Assembly: GCA_022843165.1 (NCBI GenBank)
Contig: JALHOD010000022.1
Location: forward strand, 1 to 57,179
Reading direction: 5' to 3'
Origin: Pseudorhodoplanes sp.
GTDB lineage: Bacteria > Pseudomonadota > Alphaproteobacteria > Rhizobiales > Xanthobacteraceae
DNA: 57,179 nt
Shown here in pieces: positions 1-7,751 of the stretch (the first letter of the stretch is position 1; the number at the start of each line of letters is the position of its first letter). Made by a program: the position numbers and the translations under genes. The notes below the pieces were generated by a model. It was not told the origin of the DNA. It searched no databases and saw nothing but the letters and a program-made list of their open reading frames with translations.

Positions 1-81
1 CGGAGGGCGGACAACACGCCTCTTCGGCGCTGCACAGCCCCGGCCGGTGATTCCGGCCTCTAAAAACAATGTACACTATTT

Positions 82-103
82 GTTCTCTGTTCGCAATATG
101 TTC
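82..103 (-). promoter_or_regulatory. LexA-type SOS operator over a leftward promoter
   Basis: GTTC-N7-GTTC occupies 89-103, and a third GTTC lies at 82-85. This direct repeat is the alphaproteobacterial LexA recognition pattern. On the minus strand a promoter-like pair (TTGCGA at 96-91, then 17 bases, then TACATT at 73-68) overlaps the box, so a LexA-repressed gene probably reads leftward from outside the window. A rightward promoter (TTGTTC near 80-85 with CTTATG near 103-108) is much weaker. Confidence 0.65.
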
Positions 104-225
104 TTATGCGGTCCGGGGTGCTGTCCGGGTTTGACCCCGGTGTCCTAAGTCAGAATGAAGAGTGTCCTAATTCCATTTGGGGGCGTGAAACCAAGGGGTA
201 TGATGCATTTGCAGGGGCGCGCGTC

Positions 226-459
226 ATGGTCGAACACCTCAAGCGATCTTTGGATGGGCTAGAATCCCCAGGTTGCCCGAATTGCCACTTGGATATGCGC
301 TGGTATCGGTCCGAACTCGATAAAACGGCCCCCAGGATCGTCTCGCATTTCTTCATGTGCCCGAACTGCAACCGGATCGGCACAACGAAGGCGGCCACAC
401 CCAATATCGACGAACCGCCGCCCCCGTCGAAGTTGTCACGCCCCCGCCACGCGCCATAG
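226..459 (+). CDS. Small zinc-ribbon-like protein
   Basis: This 77-residue protein has two CPNC pairs about 30 residues apart (near residues 16-19 and 44-47), the spacing of a small zinc ribbon. The tail is proline-rich. I chose the ATG at 226 because the frame upstream of it reads as low-complexity spacer without family-like sequence. It lies close to a LexA-type box, although that box's better promoter points the other way. Similar short CxxC proteins are common in Bradyrhizobium relatives, but I do not know a function. Confidence 0.55.
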   Translation: MVEHLKRSLDGLESPGCPNCHLDMRWYRSELDKTAPRIVSHFFMCPNCNRIGTTKAATPNIDEPPPPSKLSRPRHAP

Positions 460-606
460 GCCGCCTCAGTTGGCGGCCTCTTTGTCTCTCGAACCGGGAC
501 GGCGTTTCACAACACCCGCCCCCGTGGCGAAACACAGGATTGACGCAATTCGTTGTGGCCTCATTCATGTGTTCCACGTCATTCTTGCGAAATTAGGGAG
601 TTTCAC

Positions 607-966
607 ATGCGCCGAATCATCCTCGCCTTGGGCTTGTTGCTCAGCCTCGCCTATACTGCCGACGCCGCTCCGATCCGCGGCACTGGTCTTTCCACTGCCC
701 TCGCCTCCGAAGCCCTGATCAGCAAGGTGGCCTGCGGCTACGATGAGTTCTATTGCAGCCGCGGCAGCCAACGCGTCTGCCGGGGCGGCCGCTGCTGGTG
801 CGCGCCCTGCGGCGGCCCGCGCTACGCTCCTCCACCCTATTACGGACCGGGTCCGGGCTATGCCCCGCCGCCCCGCTACCGGAACCGGGGTTATAGACGA
901 AGCCCCGATTGCGGGCCCGGCTGGTCCTGGCAGGACGGCCAGTGCAAGCCCTATCGCGGCTACTGA
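607..966 (+). CDS. Small secreted Cys/Pro/Gly-rich protein
   Basis: The product has 119 residues. It starts with a clear signal peptide (MRRIILALGLLLSLAYTADA) that probably ends at residue 20. The mature part carries seven cysteines: six between about residues 42 and 68, including a CWCAPC cluster, and one in the C-terminal segment that ends GPGWSWQDGQCKPYRGY. A Pro/Gly/Tyr-rich linker lies between. The ATG at 607 has a Shine-Dalgarno-like AGGGAG at 594-599 and is followed by a good hydrophobic core, so it is preferred over upstream starts. A strong terminator follows. Function is unknown; a disulfide-bonded periplasmic or envelope protein is likely. Confidence 0.7.
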   Translation: MRRIILALGLLLSLAYTADAAPIRGTGLSTALASEALISKVACGYDEFYCSRGSQRVCRGGRCWCAPCGGPRYAPPPYYGPGPGYAPPPRYRNRGYRRSPDCGPGWSWQDGQCKPYRGY

Positions 967-987
967 TTTCTACACCGAATGACAGAG

Positions 988-1015
988 AGGCCGCCCCTCG
1001 CGGGCGGCCTTTTCT
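988..1015 (+). terminator. Rho-independent terminator
   Basis: A perfect 9-bp stem (AGGCCGCCC at 988-996, GGGCGGCCT at 1002-1010) with a 5-base loop is followed by a T-rich run (TTTCTTT). It ends the small secreted protein gene before the permease gene. Confidence 0.85.
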
Positions 1016-1090
1016 TTGGCGGCCTGACGCCCGGACGGGAACCCGGACCGCGCTTGCGCGTTTGCTTCCGCCCGCCGCACCGGACCCCGC

Positions 1091-2872
1091 ATGACGACCC
1101 CGCAGATTCTCGCCTTCGCCATCCTCGCCGCGATGATGGCGCTCTTCGTCTGGGGCAAGCTGCGCTACGACCTCGTGGCCATGCTGGCGCTGCTGGCGGC
1201 GGTGCTCACCGGCATCGTTCCATACGACAAGGCATTCAGCGGCTTTTCCGACGACATCATCTTCATTGTCGCGAGCGCACTGGTGGTGAGCGCGGCGGTC
1301 GCGCGCTCGGGCGCGATCGAGACCGTGCTGCGCCCGCTCGCGCCGTACCTCACCACACCCACCATCCAGATCTTCGTGCTCACCGCCGTGGTCGCCGCTT
1401 TGTCCGGCTTCGTGAAGAATATCGGCGCGCTCGCCATGATGATGCCGGTCGCCTTCCAGCTGGCGCGCAAGACCGGCACCCCGCCCTCCGCCATGCTGAT
1501 GCCGATGGCCTTCGGCTCGCTGCTCGGCGGCATCGTCACGCTGGTCGGCACCTCGCCCAACATCCTGGTGTCGCGCGTGCGCGCGGAAATTCTCGGCGAG
1601 CCCTTTCGCATGTTCGACTTCACCCCGGTCGGCGCGCTGCTGGCGATCGGCGGCGTCGCCTTTCTCGCATTCGGCTGGCGGTTGTTGCCGGCGCGCAAGG
1701 GCGCGGCTTCGATGGACGCCGCCTTCACCATGGAGGGCTACACCACCGAGGTCAGCATTCCGGACGGCTCCGACTTCGCCGGCAAGACCGTCAAGGATCT
1801 GGAGACGCTGGGCGAAGGCGACGTCGAGGTGATCGCGCTCTTGCGCCGCCGCCAGCGCAATTCGGCGCCGTCCGGCAGCATCAAGCTGCGCGAGGGTGAC
1901 ATCTTCATCCTGCAGGGCGAGCCCGCCGCGCTGGAGAAGATCGTCGCCGCCGCCAAGCTCAAGCTGGTGCGCGACGAAGCCGCGAAGGAAGTGGATTCGC
2001 CGAGCGACGAGATCGGCGTGATGGAAGCGATCGTCACGCCCGACTCGCTGCTGGTCGATTACTCGCCGCAGCAATTGCGGCTCTACGATCACTACCAGGT
2101 CAATCTGCTGGCGGTGAGCCGCAGCGGCCAGCGCATTTCGCATCAGCTGCGCCAGGTGCGGTTTCAGCCCGGCGACGTGATCGTGCTGCAGGGCGACCTG
2201 TCGCGGATGCCGGAGACGCTCGGCGAATTGCGCGTGCTGCCGCTGGCCGAACGCGGCATGGGACTGGGCCGCGGCCGCAACCGCTGGCTCCCGATCCTGG
2301 TGCTCGCCGCCGCCATGGGGCTGGTGGCGTTCAACCTGCTGCCGATCGCGATCGCGTTTTTCGGCGCCGCCGTGATCGTGATGCTGATCCGCTCGCTCTC
2401 GCTGCGCGAATCCTATGACGCCATCGAATGGCCGATCCTGGTCATGCTCGGCGCGCTGATCCCGGTCTCCGACGCCTTGCGCACCACCGGCGGCACCGAA
2501 CTGATCGCGGGCTGGCTGTCGCAGGCCGCGGGCACCCTGCCCCCGCTCGGCACGCTCACCCTGATCATGGTGGCGGCGATGGCGGTGACGCCCTTCCTCA
2601 ACAACGCGGCGACCGTGCTGGTGATGGGACCGATCGCCGGCAGCTTTGCGCAAAGCCTCAATCTCAACCCCGACCCGTTCCTGATGGCGGTGGCGATCGG
2701 GGCGGCCTGCGATTTCCTCACTCCCATCGGGCATCAGTCCAACACCCTGGTCATGGGCGCGGGCGGCTACCGCTTCACCGATTACTGGCGGCTGGGCCTG
2801 CCGCTCTCGGTCTATGTGGTGATCGTGGGCGTGCCGCTGATCGCGCTGTTCTGGCCGCTGATGCCGCGCTAA
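1091..2872 (+). CDS. SLC13-family permease with two RCK_C/TrkA_C domains
   Basis: The protein has 593 residues. Hydrophobic helices fill residues 1-200 and 395-593. Between them lies a soluble part with two RCK_C (TrkA-C) modules, around residues 210-290 and 310-380, each with the typical 'GD.(I/V).LQG' ending (GDIFILQGEP, GDVIVLQGDL). The conserved SPN of the SLC13/ArsB fold is seen as GTSPNILVSR, and the C-terminal half has PFLNNAATVL. Members of this family move sulfate, dicarboxylates or other anions with Na+ or H+. The substrate cannot be told from sequence. It stands alone between a terminator and a small membrane-protein gene. Confidence 0.85.
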   Translation: MTTPQILAFAILAAMMALFVWGKLRYDLVAMLALLAAVLTGIVPYDKAFSGFSDDIIFIVASALVVSAAVARSGAIETVLRPLAPYLTTPTIQIFVLTAVVAALSGFVKNIGALAMMMPVAFQLARKTGTPPSAMLMPMAFGSLLGGIVTLVGTSPNILVSRVRAEILGEPFRMFDFTPVGALLAIGGVAFLAFGWRLLPARKGAASMDAAFTMEGYTTEVSIPDGSDFAGKTVKDLETLGEGDVEVIALLRRRQRNSAPSGSIKLREGDIFILQGEPAALEKIVAAAKLKLVRDEAAKEVDSPSDEIGVMEAIVTPDSLLVDYSPQQLRLYDHYQVNLLAVSRSGQRISHQLRQVRFQPGDVIVLQGDLSRMPETLGELRVLPLAERGMGLGRGRNRWLPILVLAAAMGLVAFNLLPIAIAFFGAAVIVMLIRSLSLRESYDAIEWPILVMLGALIPVSDALRTTGGTELIAGWLSQAAGTLPPLGTLTLIMVAAMAVTPFLNNAATVLVMGPIAGSFAQSLNLNPDPFLMAVAIGAACDFLTPIGHQSNTLVMGAGGYRFTDYWRLGLPLSVYVVIVGVPLIALFWPLMPR

Positions 2873-3074
2873 CGCCCCGGTAACGTCTGCCGCGGACATG
2901 GCCTTGCGGACAGGAGGGGTCACGGCGGGTTCGCCAAAAGTCTGACGGGCCGGGCCTTGCAAAGGCCGCGCCTTGCATAAGACTTGCTTTAAAAATCAGA
3001 GGGAACGAAAGGGAGCGGCCGCGCATTCTCGCCGGGGCGGGCCGGCAATCGTAGCGACGGATCAGGAGCGTCTC

Positions 3075-3230
3075 ATGCGTTATCTGAAATCGGGTCCCGT
3101 GAAATTCGGCATCATCGGGCTGGCCGCCGTGCTCTGGCTGGTCGGCCTCGCAGACCAGATGGAATCGGCGGAAATGACGGCCGGCTATCTCATGGTGTCG
3201 GCGGCGATCGTGGCAGTGGCGCTGGTGTGA
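3075..3230 (+). CDS. Small membrane protein
   Basis: This 51-residue protein is almost entirely hydrophobic, with two predicted helices (residues 10-25 and 33-51). The ATG at 3075 follows an AGGAG at 3064-3068 with good spacing, which supports translation. Its last 46 bases overlap the end of the converging alpha/beta-hydrolase gene. Function is unknown. Confidence 0.55.
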   Translation: MRYLKSGPVKFGIIGLAAVLWLVGLADQMESAEMTAGYLMVSAAIVAVALV

Positions 3231-4177
3231 GACCGGCCTTGGGCCGGCGTTAGTCCCATCTGCACCAAGGCCGCGCGGCCGAGCAGGCCATAGGGGTTCG
3301 CCAGCGTCTCGGCGATCTCGAAATGATTATAGCCCTCGCCGACCAGCAGTTCGACCGCCTTGCCGGCCGCCGCCACCGCTTCGGCAAACTCGCGCGCCTG
3401 ACGCTGGAATTCCGGCGTCTCGAGCGTGCCGTGAGCCACCACCAATGGTGCATCCAGCTTGTCGAGATGGCGCTGCGACGACAGCGCGTTCTCCACGTCG
3501 TCGGTGAATGTCACATAGGATGAGCGCGCCGACAGCCGCACCGGCTTCAGGTCATACATGCCGGAGACCAGCACCGCGCCCTTGATGACGTCTTTCGGCA
3601 GGCCGTAATCCTGTTCCCAGTCGGTCACCATCACCACGCCGCCGAGATGCGCGCCGGAGGAATGCGCGGACAGATAGATGCGATTGGCATCGCCGCCGAA
3701 GCGCGCGGCATTGCGGAAGGTCCAGGCGAGCGCGTCGCGGCATTGCTTCGCCATCGCCATCAGGTCGCCGCCGGTCTCGATCACATTGTTGAAATCCGCC
3801 ACGAGATAATGCGCGCCGGCCGCGACGAAATTCTCCGCCGCATAGGCATAATCCTTCGCAAACCCCCGCCGCCACGCCCCGCCATGCAGGAAGACATGGA
3901 CCGGTGCGTCCGGGTTCTTCGCCGCATACAGATCCAGGCCCTCGATCGTCCTCGCGCCATAGGACAAGCGCTGCGGCGCGCCGAGGCGCGCGCGCACGGC
4001 CGCGGAATTGCTGGCGTAGCGCTGCACGATCTGCAGCATGTTCGGCGCATATTTGATCTGGTCGTAGGCGTCGTCGAGCTCGGTCTGGTCCATGTTCATC
4101 CAGACCAGCGGGCCGCGCGCGCGCGGCGTATCCGCCGGCGAACCCGCGGCGGGACTGGCTGCGGGGATTTCGGTCAT
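3185..4177 (-). CDS. Alpha/beta hydrolase (arylformamidase/BD-FAE-like esterase)
   Basis: About 330 residues. The oxyanion-hole motif HGGAW, the nucleophile region SAHSSGAH and the late catalytic histidine in GYNHFEI are all present, in the order of carboxylesterases related to N-formylkynurenine formamidase. A member of that family hydrolyses ester or formamide bonds; the exact substrate is open. The start at 4177 precedes MTEIPAAS; a later start at MNMDQTELDD (4099) would still keep the fold and resembles where family members begin. The reading frame runs past the usual family end and overlaps the opposing small membrane-protein gene by 46 bases. Confidence 0.8.
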   Translation of the reverse strand: MTEIPAASPAAGSPADTPRARGPLVWMNMDQTELDDAYDQIKYAPNMLQIVQRYASNSAAVRARLGAPQRLSYGARTIEGLDLYAAKNPDAPVHVFLHGGAWRRGFAKDYAYAAENFVAAGAHYLVADFNNVIETGGDLMAMAKQCRDALAWTFRNAARFGGDANRIYLSAHSSGAHLGGVVMVTDWEQDYGLPKDVIKGAVLVSGMYDLKPVRLSARSSYVTFTDDVENALSSQRHLDKLDAPLVVAHGTLETPEFQRQAREFAEAVAAAGKAVELLVGEGYNHFEIAETLANPYGLLGRAALVQMGLTPAQGRSHTSATATIAADTMR

Positions 4178-4280
4178 GACGACACGGTGTCGGAAAAACG
4201 ATCTGGCGGCAGGCAGGAGCGCGGCATGCTGTGATCCGGAGGCAAGGCCCGGACGCATTATCATGCCGTCCCGGGGCGCG

Positions 4281-4919
4281 CTACCAGCGCAGGACGCGAC
4301 TGCCGGCCAAGGCGCCGAGGCCGGTCGCAATGACGATGGCGAGCGTGAACCAGGCCGCGACGAAAATCGGCGAGTCGTCCGGACAATGCGAGATATAGAG
4401 CGTCGCCGAGAGCGCGCCCGACAACAGGCCGGCCGCCGCGCCGGCGAGCGCCGGCCGCGTCGGCGCGCCATAGCGCAATCCGAACAGGATCGCGGCCAGC
4501 ATCGGCAAGGCCAGCAACACCATGTTGATCACGCAGATATACCAGTGCGCGCCGGCGAGCCGGGTCATCCATTCGCCGCGCGGCACGGTCATGAGTTCAA
4601 CCGCGAGCGCGGCGATCATGATCGCGGGTGCGAGCGCCGCGACCAGCGCCACCGCGCGCGCCGACAGGCCGGGCTTGGCCAGCCGCAGCACGATCGCCGC
4701 CGAGGCTGCGACCAGCAGTCCCATTTCCAGCGGCTTGAGCATGAAGGGCAGCGACATCATCGCGCTGCCGAGATTGGGGCGCAGTCCCACCCAGATCGCA
4801 AACGCCAAAGCTGACACCGCGAAGCCGCAGGCCCCAGCCAATGTCAGGGCGCGGCCGGGCGACGGTCCGGCCGATTGCTGGTCCGCGGCCAGAGCGCGGA
4901 TGAGTTCGTCGGTTCTCAT
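4281..4919 (-). CDS. nrsF: NrsF-family (DUF1109) anti-sigma membrane protein
   Basis: A 212-residue protein with a short cytoplasmic N-terminus (MRTDELIRALAADQQ) and six hydrophobic segments, which is the layout of DUF1109/NrsF proteins. In Caulobacter NrsF holds the ECF sigma factor SigF inactive at the membrane until metal stress. Here its start overlaps the end of the sigma-factor gene by 4 bases (ATGA), the usual translational coupling of a sigma/anti-sigma pair. Conserved cysteines of the kind thought to sense metal are visible (the Cys in WYICVI and the one in SHCPDD). Confidence 0.88.
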   Translation of the reverse strand: MRTDELIRALAADQQSAGPSPGRALTLAGACGFAVSALAFAIWVGLRPNLGSAMMSLPFMLKPLEMGLLVAASAAIVLRLAKPGLSARAVALVAALAPAIMIAALAVELMTVPRGEWMTRLAGAHWYICVINMVLLALPMLAAILFGLRYGAPTRPALAGAAAGLLSGALSATLYISHCPDDSPIFVAAWFTLAIVIATGLGALAGSRVLRW

Positions 4920-5464
4920 GCGTCGCGTCCATGGCGCTTGGCGAGCGCGCTCAGGCCGCGATGCAGCGCCACCCGCACTGCGCCCTCCGTCATCTTGAGC
5001 CTGGCGGCCGTGGTCGCAATCGACTCGCCGTCGACCGCGATGCTTTGCACCACGTCGCGCTGGCCCTGCGGCAGGGTCTGTAGCGAACGGCTGACATCGC
5101 TGTCGCGGCCGGGCTCCGGGCCATCCTCGGCCGCCAGCACGTCAGCAAAATCCTCTACCGGCAGTTCTATGCGGTTGCCGCGCCGGCGCAGGGCGTCGAT
5201 CATCTTGTAGCGCGCAATCCCGTAGATCCACGGCCCGATCGGGCGATCCGGATCCCAGGTCTGCCGCTTCAGATGCACGGCGATCAGAATGTCCTGCACC
5301 ACATCCTCCGTATCGGCGGCGCTCCCGCCGGTGCGGGCGAGCCCGCGCCGCACCGTCGGCCGTAGCACCCGCGCGATGTCGCGCAGGCAGGCGTCATAGG
5401 CCGCCCGGTCGCCGGCATTGGCCGCCCGCATCAGGGCGGCCCATTCGTCTTCGCGCTCTTTCAC
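4916..5464 (-). CDS. sigF: ECF sigma factor, SigF type (ECF16-like)
   Basis: The product has 182 residues. Region 2 lies at about residues 10-95 with DTEDVVQDILIAVH and the WIYGIARYKMIDALRRR helix. Region 4 lies at about 120-178 (LPQGQRDVV then a helix-turn-helix ending VRVALHRGLSALAKR). The adjoining nrsF gene and the divergent bufferin-type operon identify it as a SigF-type regulator of metal stress. A GTAACA-N16-CGAA promoter at 5508-5483 reads into this gene, and its twin reads into the divergent operon. The sigma factor therefore probably drives both, including itself. Confidence 0.9.
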   Translation of the reverse strand: MKEREDEWAALMRAANAGDRAAYDACLRDIARVLRPTVRRGLARTGGSAADTEDVVQDILIAVHLKRQTWDPDRPIGPWIYGIARYKMIDALRRRGNRIELPVEDFADVLAAEDGPEPGRDSDVSRSLQTLPQGQRDVVQSIAVDGESIATTAARLKMTEGAVRVALHRGLSALAKRHGRDA

Positions 5465-5482
5465 GCGCTGTCCTTATCCCAG

Positions 5483-5508
5483 TTCGCGACGGAGGGGTCC
5501 GTTGTTAC
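5483..5508 (-). promoter_or_regulatory. Probable SigF-type promoter of sigF-nrsF
   Basis: Read on the minus strand, GTAACA (5508-5503), exactly 16 bases, then CGAA (5486-5483). As I recall it, the Caulobacter SigF consensus is GTAACC-N16-CGAA. The start codon at 5464 is 19 bases downstream of the -10-like element. Confidence 0.7.
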
Positions 5509-5542
5509 ACCCGAATCCGCCCGATCACATGGACGTGAGCGC

Positions 5543-5568
5543 GTAACACACCGCGCCGCCCCCCCGAA
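5543..5568 (+). promoter_or_regulatory. Probable SigF-type promoter of the bufferin operon
   Basis: GTAACA (5543-5548), exactly 16 bases, then CGAA (5565-5568). The same two elements with the same spacing occur on the opposite strand before sigF, which is unlikely by chance. Transcription would start near 5575, just before a GC-rich hairpin and about 75 bases upstream of the precursor gene. Confidence 0.72.
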
Positions 5569-5578
5569 AGACCCAGTA

Positions 5579-5597
5579 AGGCCGGATCATCCGGCCT
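5579..5597 (+). promoter_or_regulatory. 5'-leader hairpin of the bufferin operon
   Basis: AGGCCGG (5579-5585), loop ATCAT, CCGGCCT (5591-5597) form a 7-bp GC-rich stem within a few bases of the predicted transcript start. It could protect the 5' end of the mRNA or be a protein site; no T-run follows, so it is not a terminator. Confidence 0.5.
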
Positions 5598-5651
5598 GCA
5601 CGCCGGCCGAGGCCGCGCGATGTCATTGTGACCATCGACTGGGAGACATTC

Positions 5652-5933
5652 ATGAACGCCAAGATCACCGCCGCCGCCCTTGCCGGCTCCTTCGCCGCCG
5701 CCCTCGCCGTCACCGCCACCCCGGCCCTCGCGCAGGACAAGGCCAACATGGAAAAGTGCTACGGCGTGTCGCTCGCCGGCAAGAACGATTGCGCCGCCGG
5801 CCCCGGCACCACCTGCGCCGGCACCTCCAAGGTCGATTACCAGGGCAATGCCTGGAAATACGTCGCCAAGGGCACCTGCGTGTCGATGAAGACCCCGAAG
5901 GGCACGGGCTCGCTCTCGGTGATCAAGAGCTGA
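5652..5933 (+). CDS. bufA1: Bufferin-type precursor peptide (DUF2282, BufA1/GigA)
   Basis: A 93-residue precursor. A signal peptide covers residues 1-28 (cleavage after ALA) and the mature peptide is about 65 residues long. It has exactly four cysteines (residues 36, 47, 55, 76) in the DUF2282 arrangement EKCYG...NDCAAG...TTCAG...GTCVSM. In bufferins the DUF692 oxidase and its DUF2063 partner convert cysteines in such peptides to thiooxazole-type groups, and the exported product binds copper. The ATG at 5652 has GGGAGA at 5641-5646. It is the first gene of the operon opposite sigF-nrsF and is separated from the enzyme genes by a large palindromic element, which may allow more peptide than enzyme to be made. 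Confidence 0.9.
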   Translation: MNAKITAAALAGSFAAALAVTATPALAQDKANMEKCYGVSLAGKNDCAAGPGTTCAGTSKVDYQGNAWKYVAKGTCVSMKTPKGTGSLSVIKS

Positions 5934-5943
5934 AACTTTTTAT

Positions 5944-6075
5944 CCCTCCCCTGAAAGGGGAGGGTCGACGCGAGCGACAGCGAGCGTCGGGGTGGGGTCA
6001 CCGGCAAAAAAGAAGCGGCCCCCACCCGGCTCGCGGCTTTCGCCGCTCGCCACCCTCCCCCTTACAGGGGGAGGG
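5944..6075. repeat. Intergenic palindromic repeat element inside the buf operon
   Basis: Two hairpins frame the element: CCCTCCCC-TGAAA-GGGGAGGG (5944-5964) and CCCTCCCCC-TTACA-GGGGGAGGG (6053-6075). The outer arms can also pair with each other, and the inside has further inverted GC-rich blocks. Elements of this build are common between genes in Bradyrhizobium relatives. Its position between precursor and enzyme genes could affect mRNA processing or stability. Confidence 0.75.
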
Positions 6076-6109
6076 ATAACCGAACGGCAGGTTGAGCGGA
6101 CACATCACA

Positions 6110-6967
6110 ATGCAGCAGCACAGCACCCTCCCCCGCACCGCCGGCGTCGGATTCAAATCCGAACACTTCGCCGACATCGTCGGCGGCGATCAGCCCATCG
6201 GCTTTGTCGAGATTCATGCCGAGAACTACATGGGCGACGGCGGCGCGCCGCATGCGCAACTGCGCGCCCTGTGCGAGCGCTACGCCCTCTCGGTGCATGG
6301 CGTCGGGCTGTCGATCGGCTCCATGGCGCCGCTCGACCGGGACCACCTGGCGCGCCTGAAACGTCTGTGCGACCGCTACGATCCCGCCAGCTTTTCCGAA
6401 CATCTCGCCTGGTCCTCGCATGGCGAGGTCTATCTCAACGACCTGCTGCCGCTGCCTTACACCGACGAGACGCTGGGTCGCATCGTCGGGCATGTCGACC
6501 AGGTGCAGCACGCACTTAATAGGGAGATGCTGCTGGAAAATCCGTCCACCTATCTGCAATTCACGGAAAGCACGATTCCGGAATCCGAATTCCTGGCCGA
6601 GATTTCCCGCCGCACCGGCTGCGGCCTGCTGCTCGACGTCAACAACGTGTTCGTGCAGGCCAAAAATCACGGCACCAGCGCCGAGGCTTACCTGTCGTCC
6701 TTTCCGCTCGATCGCGTGAGGGAAATCCATCTCGGCGGCCACGACGAACAGACCGACGACACGGGCGCGCCGCTCCTGATCGATTCCCACGGCGCGCCGG
6801 TCGCCGATCCGGTCTGGGCGCTGTATGAGCGCGTGATCTCAGCCACCGGCCCGCTGCCGACCTTGATCGAATGGGACAACGACGTGCCCGCCTGGCCGGT
6901 GCTGGCCGCCGAAGCGCGCGCCGCGAAAGCCATTCTCGACCGCGCCGCGCGGCAAAGGGCGGCCTGA
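6110..6967 (+). CDS. bufB: MNIO-family oxidase (DUF692, BufB/HvfB)
   Basis: A 285-residue TIM-barrel enzyme of the multinuclear non-heme iron oxidase family, like MbnB of methanobactin synthesis. The likely iron ligands and neighbours are visible in order: FVEIHAENY (near 33-40), [10 protein letters not shown] (near 61-70), [32 protein letters not shown] and LIEWDND. It should modify cysteines of the adjoining precursor in the cytoplasm. I chose the ATG at 6110; a TTG at 6092 would add six residues with no family support. The partner gene starts one base after its stop. Confidence 0.92.
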   Translation: MQQHSTLPRTAGVGFKSEHFADIVGGDQPIGFVEIHAENYMGDGGAPHAQLRALCERYALSVHGVGLSIGSMAPLDRDHLARLKRLCDRYDPASFSEHLAWSSHGEVYLNDLLPLPYTDETLGRIVGHVDQVQHALNREMLLENPSTYLQFTESTIPESEFLAEISRRTGCGLLLDVNNVFVQAKNHGTSAEAYLSSFPLDRVREIHLGGHDEQTDDTGAPLLIDSHGAPVADPVWALYERVISATGPLPTLIEWDNDVPAWPVLAAEARAAKAILDRAARQRAA

Positions 6968-6968
6968 C

Positions 6969-7751
6969 ATGTTCGCTCCGCTCCAGAACGATTTTGCCGC
7001 GGCCCTGCTCGACGCCCACAAGGCGGTGCCGGACGCGCTCACCGCGCACAATGCGAATCCGCCGGTGAAACGTTTTGCCGTCTACCGCAACAATGTCATT
7101 GTCGGCCTGGTCAATGCGTTGCGCACGCGTTTTCCCGCGACCGAAAAAATCGTCGGCGCGGATTTCTTTTTCGCCATGGCGCGGCTCTTCGTCGCCGCGC
7201 ATCCGCCGCGCTCGAAAATCCTCAGCGCCTATGGCGAGGATTTCCCCGATTTCATCGCTACCTTCGAACCCGCGGCGGAACTGCCCTATCTGCCCGACGT
7301 CGCGCGCCTGGAAGCCGCGCGCACCCGCGCCTATCATGCGGCCGACGCGGAGCCGCTCTCGCCGCAGGATTTCGGCGCGCTCGATCCGGCACAGATCGGA
7401 AACCTGCGCGTCACGCTGCATCCCTCGCTGCAGATCGTGCGCTCCCGCCACCCGGTCGTCACCATCTGGGCGATGAATGCGGGCGACATGGCGCTCGGCC
7501 CGGTGGACGAGAATCGGGCGGAAGACGCTCTGGTGTCGCGTCCCGGTTTCGACGTGCTGGTGCGGCAATTGCCGCCCGGCGGCGCCGCCTTCCTGCTGGC
7601 GCTGGCCCGGGGAGAAGCGCTCGCCAGCGCCGCCGGCGCGGCGCTCGACGAGGCATCCGATTTCGATCTCGCCGCCAATCTCGCCGGACTGATCGGCTCC
7701 GGCGCGACGACAAGCTTCACCCTTTCCGACCAGAAGGACCCTGTATCATGA
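6969..7751 (+). CDS. bufC: DUF2063 partner protein of the MNIO enzyme (BufC/HvfC)
   Basis: A 260-residue protein. The N-terminal domain (residues 1-95) carries the family signature around KRFAVYRNNVIVGLVNALRTRFPATEKIVG, and a second domain follows. In characterised systems this protein recruits the precursor peptide to the DUF692 oxidase. It starts one base after bufB and overlaps the DoxX gene by 4 bases, so the genes are co-translated. Confidence 0.88.
   Translation: MFAPLQNDFAAALLDAHKAVPDALTAHNANPPVKRFAVYRNNVIVGLVNALRTRFPATEKIVGADFFFAMARLFVAAHPPRSKILSAYGEDFPDFIATFEPAAELPYLPDVARLEAARTRAYHAADAEPLSPQDFGALDPAQIGNLRVTLHPSLQIVRSRHPVVTIWAMNAGDMALGPVDENRAEDALVSRPGFDVLVRQLPPGGAAFLLALARGEALASAAGAALDEASDFDLAANLAGLIGSGATTSFTLSDQKDPVS

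Noticed and set aside
42-58. Terminator GGCCGG-TGATT-CCGGCC at the left edge
   Set aside because: No T-run follows on either strand; a simple GC hairpin.
719-2962. A 747-codon open frame antisense to the permease gene
   Set aside because: Arg/His/Gln-rich chance frame opposite a GC-rich gene with strong family features; no start signal and no domain.
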